Shown: positions 1 to 11,983 of the stretch, piece by piece | How positions within the stretch are numbered: position 1 is the stretch's first letter | How the letters are laid out: every line of letters begins with the position of its first letter | Assembly: GCA_947179485.1 (NCBI GenBank) | Contig: OX359246.1 | Coordinates: 51,005,632 to 51,069,631, forward strand | Source: Allacma fusca | Taxonomy: Eukaryota; Arthropoda; Collembola; Symphypleona; Sminthuridae | Length of the DNA: 64,000 nt | Direction: 5' to 3' | Translations under genes and position numbers: made by a program | The notes under the pieces: generated by a model | The model's input: the letters and a program-made list of their open reading frames with translations, nothing else | What the model was told of the DNA's origin: nothing | The model's database searches: none

Positions 1-759
1 ATACACTCGGGGAGTCTGCCAAAGCTCAATTCTCGAATTTGAGGTGAATCGAAAAACTTTAAAAATAGCGATAAAAATGACGTGTCGTTTCTGTGGTCAC
101 TTTTTCGGTTGTTTTCTGAACTCGTCCGATTCTCCTCAAACTTTGGGAATACACTCGGGCAGTCTGCCAAAGCTCAATTCTCGAATTTGAGGTGAATCGA
201 AAAACTTTAAAAATAGCGATTAAAATGAAGTGTCGTTGCTCTGGTCACTTTTTCAACGGTTTGCTGAACTCGTCCGATTCTCCTCAAACTTTGGGAATAC
301 ATTCGGGCAGTATCCTAAAGCTTAATTCTCGAATTTGAGTTGAATCGAAAAACTTTCAAAATAGCGATTAAAATGAAGTGTCGTTGCTCTAGTCACTTTT
401 TTAAGGGTTTCCTGAACTCGTCCGAATCCCATCAAACTTTGGGAATACACTCGGGCAGTCTGCCAAAGCTCAATTCTCGACTTTGAGTTGAATCGAAAAA
501 CTTTAAAAATAGCGATGAAAATGACGTGCCATTGCTCTAGTCACTTTTTCAAGGGTTTCCTGAACTCGTCCGATTCTCCTCAAACTTTGGCAATACACTC
601 AGGCAGTCTGCCAAAGCTCAATTCTCGATTTTGAGGTGAATCGAAAAACTTTAAAAATAGCGATGAAAATGACGTGCTGTTGCTCTGGTCACTTTTTCAA
701 GGGTTTCCTGAACTCGTCCGATTCTCCTCAAACTTTGGCAATACACTCAGGCACTCTGC
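1..759 (+). repeat. Leading partial block of monomers
   Basis: About five monomers in the order K1, K2, K3, then K3 copies with gtgccattg and gtgctgttg. The order and detail match about 8.4-9.05 kb at an offset of about 8,395 bp, so this is the same kind of block that ends the HOR family at 8.5 kb. The unit is cut by the window start. Nothing other than satellite is present. Confidence 0.85.
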
Positions 760-1182
760 CAAAGCTCAATTCTCGATTTTGAGGTGAATCGAAAACCTTT
801 AAAAATTGCGATGAAAATGAAGTGTCGTTGCTCTGGTCACTTTTCAACGGTTTGCTGAACTCGTCCGATTCTCCTCAAACTTTGGGAATACATTCGGGCA
901 GTATCCTAAAGCTTAATTCTCGAATTTGAGTTGAATCGAAAAACTTTCAAAATAGCGATTAAAATGAAGTGTCGTTGCTCTAGTCACTTTTTTAAGGGTT
1001 TCCTGAACTCGTCCGAATCCCCTCAAACTTTGGGATTGCACTCGGGCAGTCTGCCAAAGCTCAATTCTCGAATTTGAGTTGAATCGAAAAACTTTAAAAA
1101 TAGCGATGAAAATGACGTGCTGTTGCTCTGGTCACTTTTTCAAGGGTTTCCTGAACTCGTCCGATTCTCCTCAAACTTTGGC

Positions 1183-1329
1183 AATACACTCGGGCAGTCT
1201 GCCAAAGCTCAATTCTCGATTTTGAGGTGAATCGAAAACCTTTAAAAATTGCGATGAAAATGACCATCGTTGCTCTGGTCACTTTTTTAAGGGTTTCCTG
1301 AACTCGTCCGATTCTCCTTAAACTTTGGG
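1183..1329 (+). repeat. 147-bp K3 monomer variant (gaccatcg form)
   Basis: This K3-type monomer has gaccatcgttg where its neighbours have gacgtgctgttg, a net loss of one base, giving 147 bp. It carries the ctcgattttgagg version of the central dyad and aaaacctttaaaaattgcg. It recurs as a fixed member of most HOR units, usually directly before the 145-bp monomer (for example at 1771, 3539, 6040 and 13450). In the right half a version with aaaaactgcg is common. It is a useful diagnostic marker for unit phase. Confidence 0.9.
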
Positions 1330-1474
1330 AATACTATCGGGCAGTCTACCAAAGCTCAATTCTCGAATTTGAGGTGAATCGAAAAACTTTAAAAATAGCG
1401 ATAAAAATGTGTCGTTTCTGTGGTAACTTTTTCGGTTGTTCTCTGAACTCGTCCGATTCTCCTCAAACTTTGGC
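1330..1474 (+). repeat. 145-bp K1 monomer variant (ggtaac form)
   Basis: This K1-like monomer lacks three bases after the third A-tract (aaaaatgtgtcg instead of aaaaatgacgtgtcg). It also has ggtaacttt for ggtcacttt and ttctctgaac for tttctgaac-type sequence, and starts aatactatcgggcagtctac. It is 145 bp long. It follows the 147-bp gaccatcg monomer in nearly every HOR unit, so the 147+145 pair behaves as one linked block. A second 145-bp class, with agggataaaaatgtgtcg but ggtcac, is found for example near 2870, 9660, 12050, 15023, 17107 and 22420. Confidence 0.9.
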
Positions 1475-3115
1475 AATACATTCGGGCAGTATCCTAAAGC
1501 TTAATTTTCGAATTTGAGTTGAATCGAACAACTTTAAAAATAGCGATTAAAATGAAGTGTCGTTGCCCTAGTCACTTTTTTAAGGGTTTCCTGAACTCGT
1601 CCGAATCCCCTCAAACTTTGGGATTGCACTCGGGCAGTCTGCCAAAGCTCAATTCTCGAATTTGAGTTGAATCGAAAAACTTTAAAAATAGCGATGAAAA
1701 TGACGTGCTGTTGCTCTGGTCACTTTTTCAAGGGTTTCCTGAACTCGTCCGATTCTCCTCAAACTTTGGCAATACACTCGGGCAGTCTGCCAAAGCTCAA
1801 TTCTCGATTTTGAGGTGAATCGAAAACCTTTAAAAATTGCGATGAAAATGACCATCGTTGCTCTGGTCACTTTTTTAAGGGTTTCCTGAACTCGTCCGAT
1901 TCTCCTTAAACTTTGGGAATACTATCGGGCAGTCTACCAAAGCTCAATTCTCGAATTTGAGGTGAATCGAAAAACTTTAAAAATAGCGATAAAAATGTGT
2001 CGTTTCTGTGGTAACTTTTTCGGTTGTTCTCTGAACTCGTCCGATTCTCCTCAAACTTTGGCAATACATTCGGGCAGTATCCTAAAGCTTAATTTTCGAA
2101 TTTGAGTTGAATCGAACAACTTTAAAAATAGCGATTAAAATGAAGTGTCGTTGCTCTGGTCACTTTTTCAAGGGTTTCCTGAACTCGTCCGAATCCCATC
2201 AAACTTTGGGAATACACTCGGGCAGTCTGCCAAAGCTCAATTCTCGACTTTGAGTTGAATCGAAAAACTTTAAAAATAGCGATAAAAATAACGTGTCGTT
2301 TCTGTGGTCACTTTTTCGGTTGTTTTCTGAACCGGTCCGAATCCCCTCAAACTTTGGGAATACACTCGGGCAGTCTGCCAAAGCTCAATTCTCGAATTTG
2401 AGGTGACTCGAAAAACTTTAAAAATAGCGATAAAAATGACGTGTCGTTTCTGTGGTCACTTTTTCGGTTGTTTTCTGAACTTGTCCGATTCTCCTCAAAC
2501 TTTGGGAATACACTCGGGGAGTCTGCCAAAGCTCAATTCTCGAATTTGAGGTGAATCGAAAAACTTTAAAAATAGCGATAAAAATGACGTGTCGTTTCTG
2601 TGGTCACTTTTTCGGTTGTTTTCTGAACTCGTCCGATTCTCCTTAAACTTTGGGAATACACTCGGGCAGTATCCTAAAGCTTAATTCTCGAATTTGAGTT
2701 GAATCGAAAAACTTTCAAAATAGCGATTAAAATGAAGTGTCGTTGCTCTAGTCACTTTTTTAAGGGTTTCCTGAACTCGTCCGAATCCCATCAAACTTTG
2801 GGAATACACTCGGGCAGTCTGCCAAAGCTCAATTCTCGAATTTGAGGTGAATCGAAAAACTTTAAAAATAGGGATAAAAATGTGTCGTTTCTGTGGTCAC
2901 TTTTTCGGTTGTTTTCTGAACTCGTCCGATTCTCCTCAAACTTTGGGAATACTATCGGGCAGTCTGCTCAAGCTCAATTCTCGACTTTGAGGTGAATCCA
3001 AAAACTTTAAAAATAGCGATTAAAATGAAGTGTCGTTGCTCTGGTCACTTTTTCAACGGTTTGCTGAACTCGTCCGATTCTCCTCAAACTTTGGGAATAC
3101 ACTCGGGCAGTATCC

Positions 3116-5470
3116 TAAAGCTCAATTCTCGATTTTGAGGTGAATCGAAAACCTTTAAAAATTGCGATGAAAATGAAGTGTCGTTGCTCTGGTCACTTTT
3201 CAACGGTTTGCTGAACTCGTCCGATTCTCCTCAAACTTTGGGAATACATTCGGGCAGTATCCTAAAGCTTAATTCTCGAATTTGAGTTGAATCGAAAAAC
3301 TTTCAAAATAGCGATTAAAATGAAGTGTCGTTGCTCTAGTCACTTTTTTAAGGGTTTCCTGAACTCGTCCGAATCCCCTCAAACTTTGGGATTGCACTCG
3401 GGCAGTCTGCCAAAGCTCAATTCTCGAATTTGAGTTGAATCGAAAAACTTTAAAAATAGCGATGAAAATGACGTGCTGTTGCTCTGGTCACTTTTTCAAG
3501 GGTTTCCTGAACTCGTCCGATTCTCCTCAAACTTTGGCAATACACTCGGGCAGTCTGCCAAAGCTCAATTCTCGATTTTGAGGTGAATCGAAAACCTTTA
3601 AAAATTGCGATGAAAATGACCATCGTTGCTCTGGTCACTTTTTTAAGGGTTTCCTGAACTCGTCCGATTCTCCTTAAACTTTGGGAATACTATCGGGCAG
3701 TCTACCAAAGCTCAATTCTCGAATTTGAGGTGAATCGAAAAACTTTAAAAATAGCGATAAAAATGTGTCGTTTCTGTGGTAACTTTTTCGGTTGTTCTCT
3801 GAACTCGTCCGATTCTCCTCAAACTTTGGCAATACATTCGGGCAGTATCCTAAAGCTTAATTTTCGAATTTGAGTTGAATCGAACAACTTTAAAAATAGC
3901 GATTAAAATGAAGTGTCGTTGCCCTAGTCACTTTTTTAAGGGTTTCCTGAACTCGTCCGAATCCCCTCAAACTTTGGGATTGCACTCGGGCAGTCTGCCA
4001 AAGCTCAATTCTCGAATTTGAGTTGAATCGAAAAACTTTAAAAATAGCGATGAAAATGACGTGCTGTTGCTCTGGTCACTTTTTCAAGGGTTTCCTGAAC
4101 TCGTCCGATTCTCCTCAAACTTTGGCAATACACTCGGGCAGTCTGCCAAAGCTCAATTCTCGATTTTGAGGTGAATCGAAAACCTTTAAAAATTGCGATG
4201 AAAATGACCATCGTTGCTCTGGTCACTTTTTTAAGGGTTTCCTGAACTCGTCCGATTCTCCTTAAACTTTGGGAATACTATCGGGCAGTCTACCAAAGCT
4301 CAATTCTCGAATTTGAGGTGAATCGAAAAACTTTAAAAATAGCGATAAAAATGTGTCGTTTCTGTGGTAACTTTTTCGGTTGTTCTCTGAACTCGTCCGA
4401 TTCTCCTCAAACTTTGGCAATACATTCGGGCAGTATCCTAAAGCTTAATTTTCGAATTTGAGTTGAATCGAACAACTTTAAAAATAGCGATTAAAATGAA
4501 GTGTCGTTGCTCTGGTCACTTTTTCAAGGGTTTCCTGAACTCGTCCGAATCCCATCAAACTTTGGGAATACACTCGGGCAGTCTGCCAAAGCTCAATTCT
4601 CGACTTTGAGTTGAATCGAAAAACTTTAAAAATAGCGATAAAATGACGTGTCGTTTCTGTGGTCACTTTTTCGGTTGTTTTCTGAACCGGTCCGAATCCC
4701 CTCAAACTTTGGGAATACACTCGGGCAGTCTGCCAAAGCTCAATTCTCGAATTTGAGGTGACTCGAAAAACTTTAAAAATAGCGATAAAAATGACGTGTC
4801 GTTTCTGTGGTCACTTTTTCGGTTGTTTTCTGAACTTGTCCGATTCTCCTCAAACTTTGGGAATACACTCGGGGAGTCTGCCAAAGCTCAATTCTCGAAT
4901 TTGAGGTGAATCGAAAAACTTTAAAAATAGCGATAAAAATGACGTGTCGTTTCTGTGGTCACTTTTTCGGTTGTTTTCTGAACTCGTCCGATTCTCCTTA
5001 AACTTTGGGAATACACTCGGGCAGTATCCTAAAGCTTAATTCTCGAATTTGAGTTGAATCGAAAAACTTTCAAAATAGCGATTAAAATGAAGTGTCGTTG
5101 CTCTAGTCACTTTTTTAAGGGTTTCCTGAACTCGTCCGAATCCCATCAAACTTTGGGAATACACTCGGGCAGTCTGCCAAAGCTCAATTCTCGAATTTGA
5201 GGTGAATCGAAAAACTTTAAAAATAGGGATAAAAATGTGTCGTTTCTGTGGTCACTTTTTCGGTTGTTTTCTGAACTCGTCCGATTCTCCTCAAACTTTG
5301 GGAATACTATCGGGCAGTCTGCTCAAGCTCAATTCTCGACTTTGAGGTGAATCCAAAAACTTTAAAAATAGCGATTAAAATGAAGTGTCGTTGCTCTGGT
5401 CACTTTTTCAACGGTTTGCTGAACTCGTCCGATTCTCCTCAAACTTTGGGAATACACTCGGGCAGTCTGC
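3116..5470 (+). repeat. HOR-A, 2,356-bp 16-mer, copy 2
   Basis: This is the second tandem copy of the 760-3115 block. It starts in a hybrid monomer whose lead switches from L2 (gcagtatcctaaag) to the L1 form (ctcaattctcgatttt). It also contains the internal 588-bp duplication. The match to copy 1 ends near 5465, where the sequence instead goes into an additional 145-bp agggat monomer. Confidence 0.88.
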
Positions 5471-8400
5471 CAAAGCTCAATTTTCGAATTTGAGGTGAAT
5501 CGAAAAACTTTAAAAATAGGGATAAAAATGTGTCGTTTCTGTGGTCACTTTTTCGGTTGTTTTCTGAACTCGTCCGATTCTCCTCAAGATTTGGGAATAC
5601 ACTCGGGCAGTCTGCCAAAGCTCAATTCTCGAATTTGAGGTGAATCGAAAAACTTTAAAAATAGCGATGAAAATGAAGTGTCGTTGCTCTGGTCACTTTT
5701 TCAACGGTTTGCTGAACTCGTCCGATTCTCCTCAAACTTTGGGAATACATTCGGGCAGTATCCTAAAGCTTAATTCTCGAATTTGAGTTGAATCGAAAAA
5801 CTTTCAAAATAGCGATTAAAATGAAGTGTCGTTGCTCTAGTCACTTTTTTAAGGGTTTCCTGAACTCGTCCGAATCCCCTCAAACTTTGGGATTGCACTC
5901 GGGCAGTCTGCCAAAGCTCAATTCTCGAATTTGAGTTGAATCGAAAAACTTTAAAAATAGCGATGAAAATGACGTGCTGTTGCTCTGGTCACTTTTTCAA
6001 GGGTTTCCTGAACTCGTCCGATTCTCCTCAAACTTTGGCAATACACTCGGGCAGTCTGCCAAAGCTCAATTCTCGATTTTGAGGTGAATCGAAAACCTTT
6101 AAAAACTGCGATGAAAATGACCATCGTTGCTCTGGTCACTTTTTTAAGGGTTTCCTGAACTCGTCCGATTCTCCTTAAACTTTGGGAATACTATCGGGCA
6201 GTCTACCAAAGCTCAATTCTCGAATTTGAGGTGAATCGAAAAACTTTAAAAATAGCGATAAAAATGTGTCGTTTCTGTGGTAACTTTTTCGGTTGTTCTC
6301 TGAACTCGTCCGATTCTCCTCAAACTTTGGCAATACATTCGGGCAGTATCCTAAAGCTTAATTTTCGAATTTGAGTTGAATCGAACAACTTTAAAAATAG
6401 CGATTAAAATGAAGTGTCGTTGCTCTGGTCACTTTTTCAAGGGTTTCCTGAACTCGTCCGAATCCCATCAAACTTTGGGAATACACTCGGGCAGTCTGCC
6501 AAAGCTCAATTCTCGACTTTGAGTTGAATCGAAAAACTTTAAAAATAGCGATAAAATGACGTGTCGTTTCTGTGGTCACTTTTTCGGTTGTTTTCTGAAC
6601 CGGTCCGAATCCCCTCAAACTTTGGGAATACACTCGGGCAGTCTGCCAAAGCTCAATTCTCGAATTTGAGGTGACTCGAAAAACTTTAAAAATAGCGATA
6701 AAAATGACGTGTCGTTTCTGTGGTCACTTTTTCGGTTGTTTTCTGAACTTGTCCGATTCTCCTCAAACTTTGGGAATACACTCGGGGAGTCTGCCAAAGC
6801 TCAATTCTCGAATTTGAGGTGAATCGAAAAACTTTAAAAATAGCGATAAAAATGACGTGTCGTTTCTGTGGTCACTTTTTCGGTTGTTTTCTGAACTCGT
6901 CCGATTCTCCTTAAACTTTGGGAATACACTCGGGCAGTATCCTAAAGCTTAATTCTCGAATTTGAGTTGAATCGAAAAACTTTCAAAATAGCGATTAAAA
7001 TGAAGTGTCGTTGCTCTAGTCACTTTTTTAAGGGTTTCCTGAACTCGTCCGAATCCCATCAAACTTTGGGAATACACTCGGGCAGTCTGCCAAAGCTCAA
7101 TTCTCGAATTTGAGGTGAATCGAAAAACTTTAAAAATAGGGATAAAAATGTGTCGTTTCTGTGGTCACTTTTTCGGTTGTTTTCTGAACTCGTCCGATTC
7201 TCCTCAAACTTTGGGAATACTATCGGGCAGTCTGCTCAAGCTCAATTCTCGACTTTGAGGTGAATCCAAAAACTTTAAAAATAGCGATTAAAATGAAGTG
7301 TCGTTGCTCTGGTCACTTTTTCAACGGTTTGCTGAACTCGTCCGATTCTCCTCAAACTTTGGGAATACACTCGGGCAGTCTGCCAAAGCTCAATTCTCGA
7401 ATTTGAGGTGAATCAAAAAACTTTAAAAATAGCGATGAAAATGAAGTGTCGTTGCTCTGGTCACTTTTTCAACGGTTTGCTGAACTCGTCCGATTCTCCT
7501 CAAACTTTGGGAATACATTCGGGCAGTATCCTAAAGCTTAATTCTCGAATTTGAGTTGAATCGAAAAACTTTCAAAATAGCGATTAAAATGAAGTGTCGT
7601 TGCTCTAGTCACTTTTTTAAGGGTTTCCTGAACTCGTCCGAATCCCCTCAAACTTTGGGATTGCACTCGGGCAGTCTGCCAAAGCTCAATTCTCGAATTT
7701 GAGTTGAATCGAAAAACTTTAAAAATAGCGATGAAAATGACGTGCTGTTGCTCTGGTCACTTTTTCAAGGGTTTCCTGAACTCGTCCGATTCTCCTCAAA
7801 CTTTGGCAATACACTCGGGCAGTCTGCCAAAGCTCAATTCTCGATTTTGAGGTGAATCGAAAACCTTTAAAAACTGCGATGAAAATGACCATCGTTGCTC
7901 TGGTCACTTTTTTAAGGGTTTCCTGAACTCGTCCGATTCTCCTTAAACTTTGGGAATACTATCGGGCAGTCTACCAAAGCTCAATTCTCGAATTTGAGGT
8001 GAATCGAAAAACTTTAAAAATAGCGATAAAAATGTGTCGTTTCTGTGGTAACTTTTTCGGTTGTTCTCTGAACTCGTCCGATTCTCCTCAAACTTTGGCA
8101 ATACATTCGGGCAGTATCCTAAAGCTTAATTTTCGAATTTGAGTTGAATCGAACAACTTTAAAAATAGCGATTAAAATGAAGTGTCGTTGCTCTGGTCAC
8201 TTTTTCAAGGGTTTCCTGAACTCGTCCGAATCCCATCAAACTTTGGGAATACACTCGGGCAGTCTGCCAAAGCTCAATTCTCGACTTTGAGTTGAATCGA
8301 AAAACTTTAAAAATAGCGATAAAATGACGTGTCGTTTCTGTGGTCACTTTTTCGGTTGTTTTCTGAACCGGTCCGAATCCCCTCAAACTTTGGGAATACA

Positions 8401-8500
8401 CTCGGGCAGTCTGCCAAAGCTCAATTCTCGAATTTGAGGTGATTCGAAAAACTTTAAAAATAGCGATAAAAATGACGTGTCGTTTCTGTGGTCACTTTTT
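5471..8500 (+). repeat. HOR-A, 1,768-bp 12-mer, about 1.7 copies
   Basis: Positions near 5600-6730 recur at +1,768 (7368-8500). The length equals 12x148 minus 8, which fits the two 145-bp monomers, one 147-bp monomer and one single-base deletion seen inside. The block aligns to HOR-A copy 2 at an offset of 1,913, that is 1,768 plus one additional 145-bp monomer at about 5465-5610. The copies diverge near 8440 (gaggtgattcg against gaggtgactcg) and lose register by about 8500. Confidence 0.85.
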
Positions 8501-8986
8501 CGGTTGTTTTCTGAACTCGTCCGATTCTCCTCAAACTTTGGGAATACACTCGGGCAGTCTGCCAAAGCTCAATTCTCGAATTTGAGGTGAATCGAAAAAC
8601 TTTAAAAATAGCGATTAAAATGAAGTGTCGTTGCTCTGGTCACTTTTTCAACGGTTTGCTGAACTCGTCCGATTCTCCTCAAACTTTGGGAATACATTCG
8701 GGCAGTATCCTAAAGCTTAATTCTCGAATTTGAGTTGAATCGAAAAACTTTCAAAATAGCGATTAAAATGAAGTGTCGTTGCTCTAGTCACTTTTTTAAG
8801 GGTTTCCTGAACTCGTCCGAATCCCATCAAACTTTGGGAATACACTCGGGCAGTCTGCCAAAGCTCAATTCTCGATTTTGAGGTGAATCGAAAAACTTTA
8901 AAAATAGCGATGAAAATGACGTGCCATTGCTCTAGTCACTTTTTCAAGGGTTTCCTGAACTCGTCCGATTCTCCTCAAACTTTGGC

Positions 8987-9146
8987 AATACACTCAGGCA
9001 GTCTGCCAAAGCTCAATTCTCGATTTTGAGGTGAATCGAAAACCTTTAAAAATTGCGATGAAAATGAAGTGTCGTTGCTCTGGTCACTTTTTCAACGGCT
9101 TTTTCGGTTGTTTTCTGAACTTGTCCGATTCTCCTCAAACTTTGGC
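8987..9146 (+). repeat. 160-bp hybrid monomer K2/K1 (copy 1)
   Basis: The core reads cactttttcaacgg followed by ctttttcggttgttttctg, so the K2 box and the complete K1 box stand one after the other. The monomer is 12 bp longer than normal. Both parent boxes are preceded by ctttttc, so a slipped or unequal exchange at that 7-bp match explains the structure. Confidence 0.9.
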
Positions 9147-9442
9147 AATACACTCAGGCAGTCTGCCAAAGCTCAATTCTCGATTTTGAGGTGAATCGAA
9201 AAACTTTAAAAATAGCGATGAAAATGACGTGCTGTTGCTCTGGTCACTTTTTCAAGGGTTTCCTGAACTCGTCCGATTCTCCTCAAACTTTGGCAATACA
9301 CTCAGGCAGTCTGCCAAAGCTCAATTCTCGATTTTGAGGTGAATCGAAAACCTTTAAAAATTGCGATGAAAATGAAGTGTCGTTGCTCTGGTCACTTTTT
9401 CAACGGTTTGCTGAACTCGTCCGATTCTCCTTAAACTTTGGG

Positions 9443-9592
9443 AATACTATCTATACTACAGTCTGCCAAAGCTCAATTTTCGAATTTGAGGTGAATCGAA
9501 AAACTTTAAAAATAGCGATAAAAATGACGTCGTTTCTGTGGTCACTTTTTCGGTTGTTTTCTGAACTTGTCCGATTCTCCTCAAACTTTGGG
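9443..9592 (+). repeat. Long-junction monomer (copy 1, 150 bp)
   Basis: The lead reads aatactatctatactacag instead of aatactatcgggcag, four bases longer. This copy also lost gt in atgacgtgtcg, so it is 150 bp rather than 152. Confidence 0.88.
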
Positions 9593-10625
9593 AATACACT
9601 CGGGGAGTCTGCCAAAGCTCAATTTTCGAATTTGAGGTGAATCGAAAAACTTTAAAAATAGGGATAAAAATGTGTCGTTTCTGTGGTCACTTTTTCGGTT
9701 GTTTTCTGAACTCGTCCGATTCTCCTCAAGATTTGGGAATACACTCGGGCAGTCTGCCAAAGCTCAATTCTCGAATTTGAGGTGAATCGAAAAACTTTAA
9801 AAATAGCGATTAAAATGAAGTGTCGTTGCTCTGGTCACTTTTTCAACGGTTTGCTGAACTCGTCCGATTCTCCTCAAACTTTGGGAATACATTCGGGCAG
9901 TATCCTAAAGCTTAATTCTCGAATTTGAGTTGAATCGAAAAACTTTAAAAATAGCGATGAAAATGACGTGCCGTTGCTCTAGTCACTTTTTTAAGGGTTT
10001 CCTGAACTCGTCCGATTCTCCTCAAACTTTGGGAATACTATCGGGCAGTCTGCTCAAGCTTAATTCTCGACTTTGAGGTGAATCGAAAAACTTTAAAAAT
10101 AGCGATTAAAATGAAGTGTCGTTGCTCTGGTCACTTTTTCAACGGTTTGCTGAACTCGTCCGATTCTCCTCAAACTTTGGGAATACACTCGGGCAGTCTG
10201 CCAAAGCTTAATTCTCGAATTTGAGGTGAATCAAAAAACTTTCAAAATAGCGATGAAAATGAAGTGTCGTTGCTCTGGTCACTTTTTCAACGGTTTGCTG
10301 AACTCGTCCGATTCTCCTCAAACTTTGGGAATACATTCGGGCAGTATCCTAAAGCTTAATTCTCGAATTTGAGTTGAATCGAAAAACTTTCAAAATAGCG
10401 ATTAAAATGAAGTGTCGTTGCTCTAGTCACTTTTTTAAGGGTTTCCTGAACTCGTCCGAATCTCCTAAAACTTTGGGAATACACTCGGGCAGTCTGCCAA
10501 AGCTCAATTCTCGAATTTGAGGTGAATCAAAAAACTTTAAAAATAGCGATGAAAATGACGTGCTGTTGCTCTGGTCACTTTTTCAAGGGTTTCCTGAACT
10601 CGTCCGATTCTCCTCAAACTTTGGC

Positions 10626-10785
10626 AATACACTCAGGCAGTCTGCCAAAGCTCAATTCTCGATTTTGAGGTGAATCGAAAACCTTTAAAAATTGCGATGA
10701 AAATGAAGTGTCGTTGCTCTGGTCACTTTTTCAACGGCTTTTTCGGTTGTTTTCTGAACTTGTCCGATTCTCCTCAAACTTTGGC
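10626..10785 (+). repeat. 160-bp hybrid monomer K2/K1 (copy 2)
   Basis: Same double core box as at 8987-9146, with the same join, 1,639 bp downstream. It lies in the first copy of the 752-bp pentamer. Confidence 0.9.
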
Positions 10786-11377
10786 AATACACTCAGGCAG
10801 TCTGCCAAAGCTCAATTCTCGATTTTGAGGTGAATCGAAAAACTTTAAAAATAGCGATGAAAATGACGTGCTGTTGCTCTGGTCACTTTTTCAAGGGTTT
10901 CCTGAACTCGTCCGATTCTCCTCAAACTTTGGCAATACACTCAGGCAGTCTGCCAAAGCTCAATTCTCGATTTTGAGGTGAATCGAAAACCTTTAAAAAT
11001 TGCGATGAAAATGAAGTGTCGTTGCTCTGGTCACTTTTTCAACGGTTTGCTGAACTCGTCCGATTCTCCTCAAACTTTGGGAATACATTCGGGCAGTATC
11101 CTAAAGCTTAATTCTCGAATTTGAGTTGAATCGAAAAACTTTCAAAATAGCGATTAAAATGAAGTGTCGTTGCTCTAGTCACTTTTTTAAGGGTTTCCTG
11201 AACTCGTCCGAATCTCCTAAAACTTTGGGAATACACTCGGGCAGTCTGCCAAAGCTCAATTCTCGAATTTGAGGTGAATCAAAAAACTTTAAAAATAGCG
11301 ATGAAAATGACGTGCTGTTGCTCTGGTCACTTTTTCAAGGGTTTCCTGAACTCGTCCGATTCTCCTCAAACTTTGGC

Positions 11378-11535
11378 AATACTTTGGCAGTCTGCCAAAG
11401 CTCAATTCTCGATTTTGAGGTGAATCGAAAACCTTTAAAAATTGCGATGAAAATGAAGTGTCGTTGCTCTGGTCACTTTTTCAACGGCTTTTTCGGTTGT
11501 TTTCTGAACTTGTCCGATTCTCCTCAAACTTTGGC
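11378..11535 (+). repeat. Hybrid monomer K2/K1 (copy 3, 158 bp)
   Basis: Same double core box. This copy is 158 bp because its lead reads aatactttggcag instead of aatacactcaggcag, a two-base loss seen only here. Confidence 0.9.
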
Positions 11536-11831
11536 AATACACTCAGGCAGTCTGCCAAAGCTCAATTCTCGATTTTGAGGTGAATCGAAAAACTTTAAAA
11601 ATAGCGATGAAAATGACGTGCTGTTGCTCTGGTCACTTTTTCAAGGGTTTCCTGAACTCGTCCGATTCTCCTCAAACTTTGGCAATACACTCAGGCAGTC
11701 TGCCAAAGCTCAATTCTCGATTTTGAGGTGAATCGAAAACCTTTAAAAATTGCGATGAAAATGAAGTGTCGTTGCTCTGGTCACTTTTTCAACGGTTTGC
11801 TGAACTCGTCCGATTCTCCTTAAACTTTGGG

Positions 11832-11983
11832 AATACTATCTATACTACAGTCTGCCAAAGCTCAATTTTCGAATTTGAGGTGAATCGAAAAACTTTAAAA
11901 ATAGCGATAAAAATGACGTGTCGTTTCTGTGGTCACTTTTTCGGTTGTTTTCTGAACTTGTCCGATTCTCCTCAAACTTTGGG
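11832..11983 (+). repeat. 152-bp long-junction monomer (copy 2)
   Basis: The lead reads aatactatctatactacag, four bases longer than usual and replacing cggg. It is followed by ctcaattttcgaatttgagg and a K1 core. Confidence 0.88.

Larger units (their letters stand above)
980..2155 (+). repeat. 588-bp tetramer, tandem duplication
   Basis: Two adjacent copies (about 980-1566 and 1567-2155) match base for base where I compared them, apart from the edges (gttgctctag against gttgccctag). The length is 148+147+145+148 = 588. The same pair is present at about 3336-4511 in HOR-A copy 2, so this duplication came before the 2,356-bp duplication. The unit at 5.5-8.5 kb has a single tetramer, which explains its shorter length: 2,356 - 588 = 1,768. 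Confidence 0.88.
760..3115 (+). repeat. HOR-A, 2,356-bp 16-mer, copy 1
   Basis: This block is repeated directly downstream at an offset of 2,356 bp (2,355 after one deletion near 4640). The two copies share private marks, including cacttttcaacgg with one T missing (840 and 3196) and gaatccaaaaac (about 2995 and 5350). They differ by few changes; one is gataaaaataacg at 2281 against gataaaatgacg in copy 2. The block contains the 588-bp duplication described separately. The left edge is where ggcactctgccaaag in this copy corresponds to gcagtatcctaaagctcaat at the start of copy 2, a hybrid L2/L1 lead. Confidence 0.88.
8500..10250 (+). repeat. HOR-B entry block
   Basis: The order of monomer types changes here. 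After K2 and L2-K3 monomers that resemble the window start come the first 160-bp hybrid monomer (8987-9146) and the first long-junction monomer (9443-9592). These two markers are absent from HOR-A. A two-base deletion (atgacgtcg for atgacgtgtcg near 9525) is private to this copy. The stretch matches 11.8 kb onward at an offset of 2,389 bp, which equals 16x148 plus the indels seen (+21). Confidence 0.83.
10250..11815 (+). repeat. 752-bp pentamer, tandem duplication
   Basis: About 10250-11001 and 11002-11753 repeat at 752 bp, which is four 148-bp monomers plus one 160-bp hybrid. The second copy has a private two-base loss, ggcaatactttggcag for ggcaatacactcaggcag, at about 11378-11390, so the offset falls to 750 downstream. 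The join to the next block is near 11815, where the junction becomes ctccttaaactttggg and the 152-bp monomer begins. Confidence 0.85.

Noticed and set aside
9377-9640. Longest plus-strand frames (86-88 codons at 9377, 11312, 11766, 14738 and 16823) as possible small genes
   Set aside because: They exist only where indels in the hybrid or long-junction monomers happen to remove a stop. Four of the five cover the same repeat position, and the sequence is ordinary satellite.
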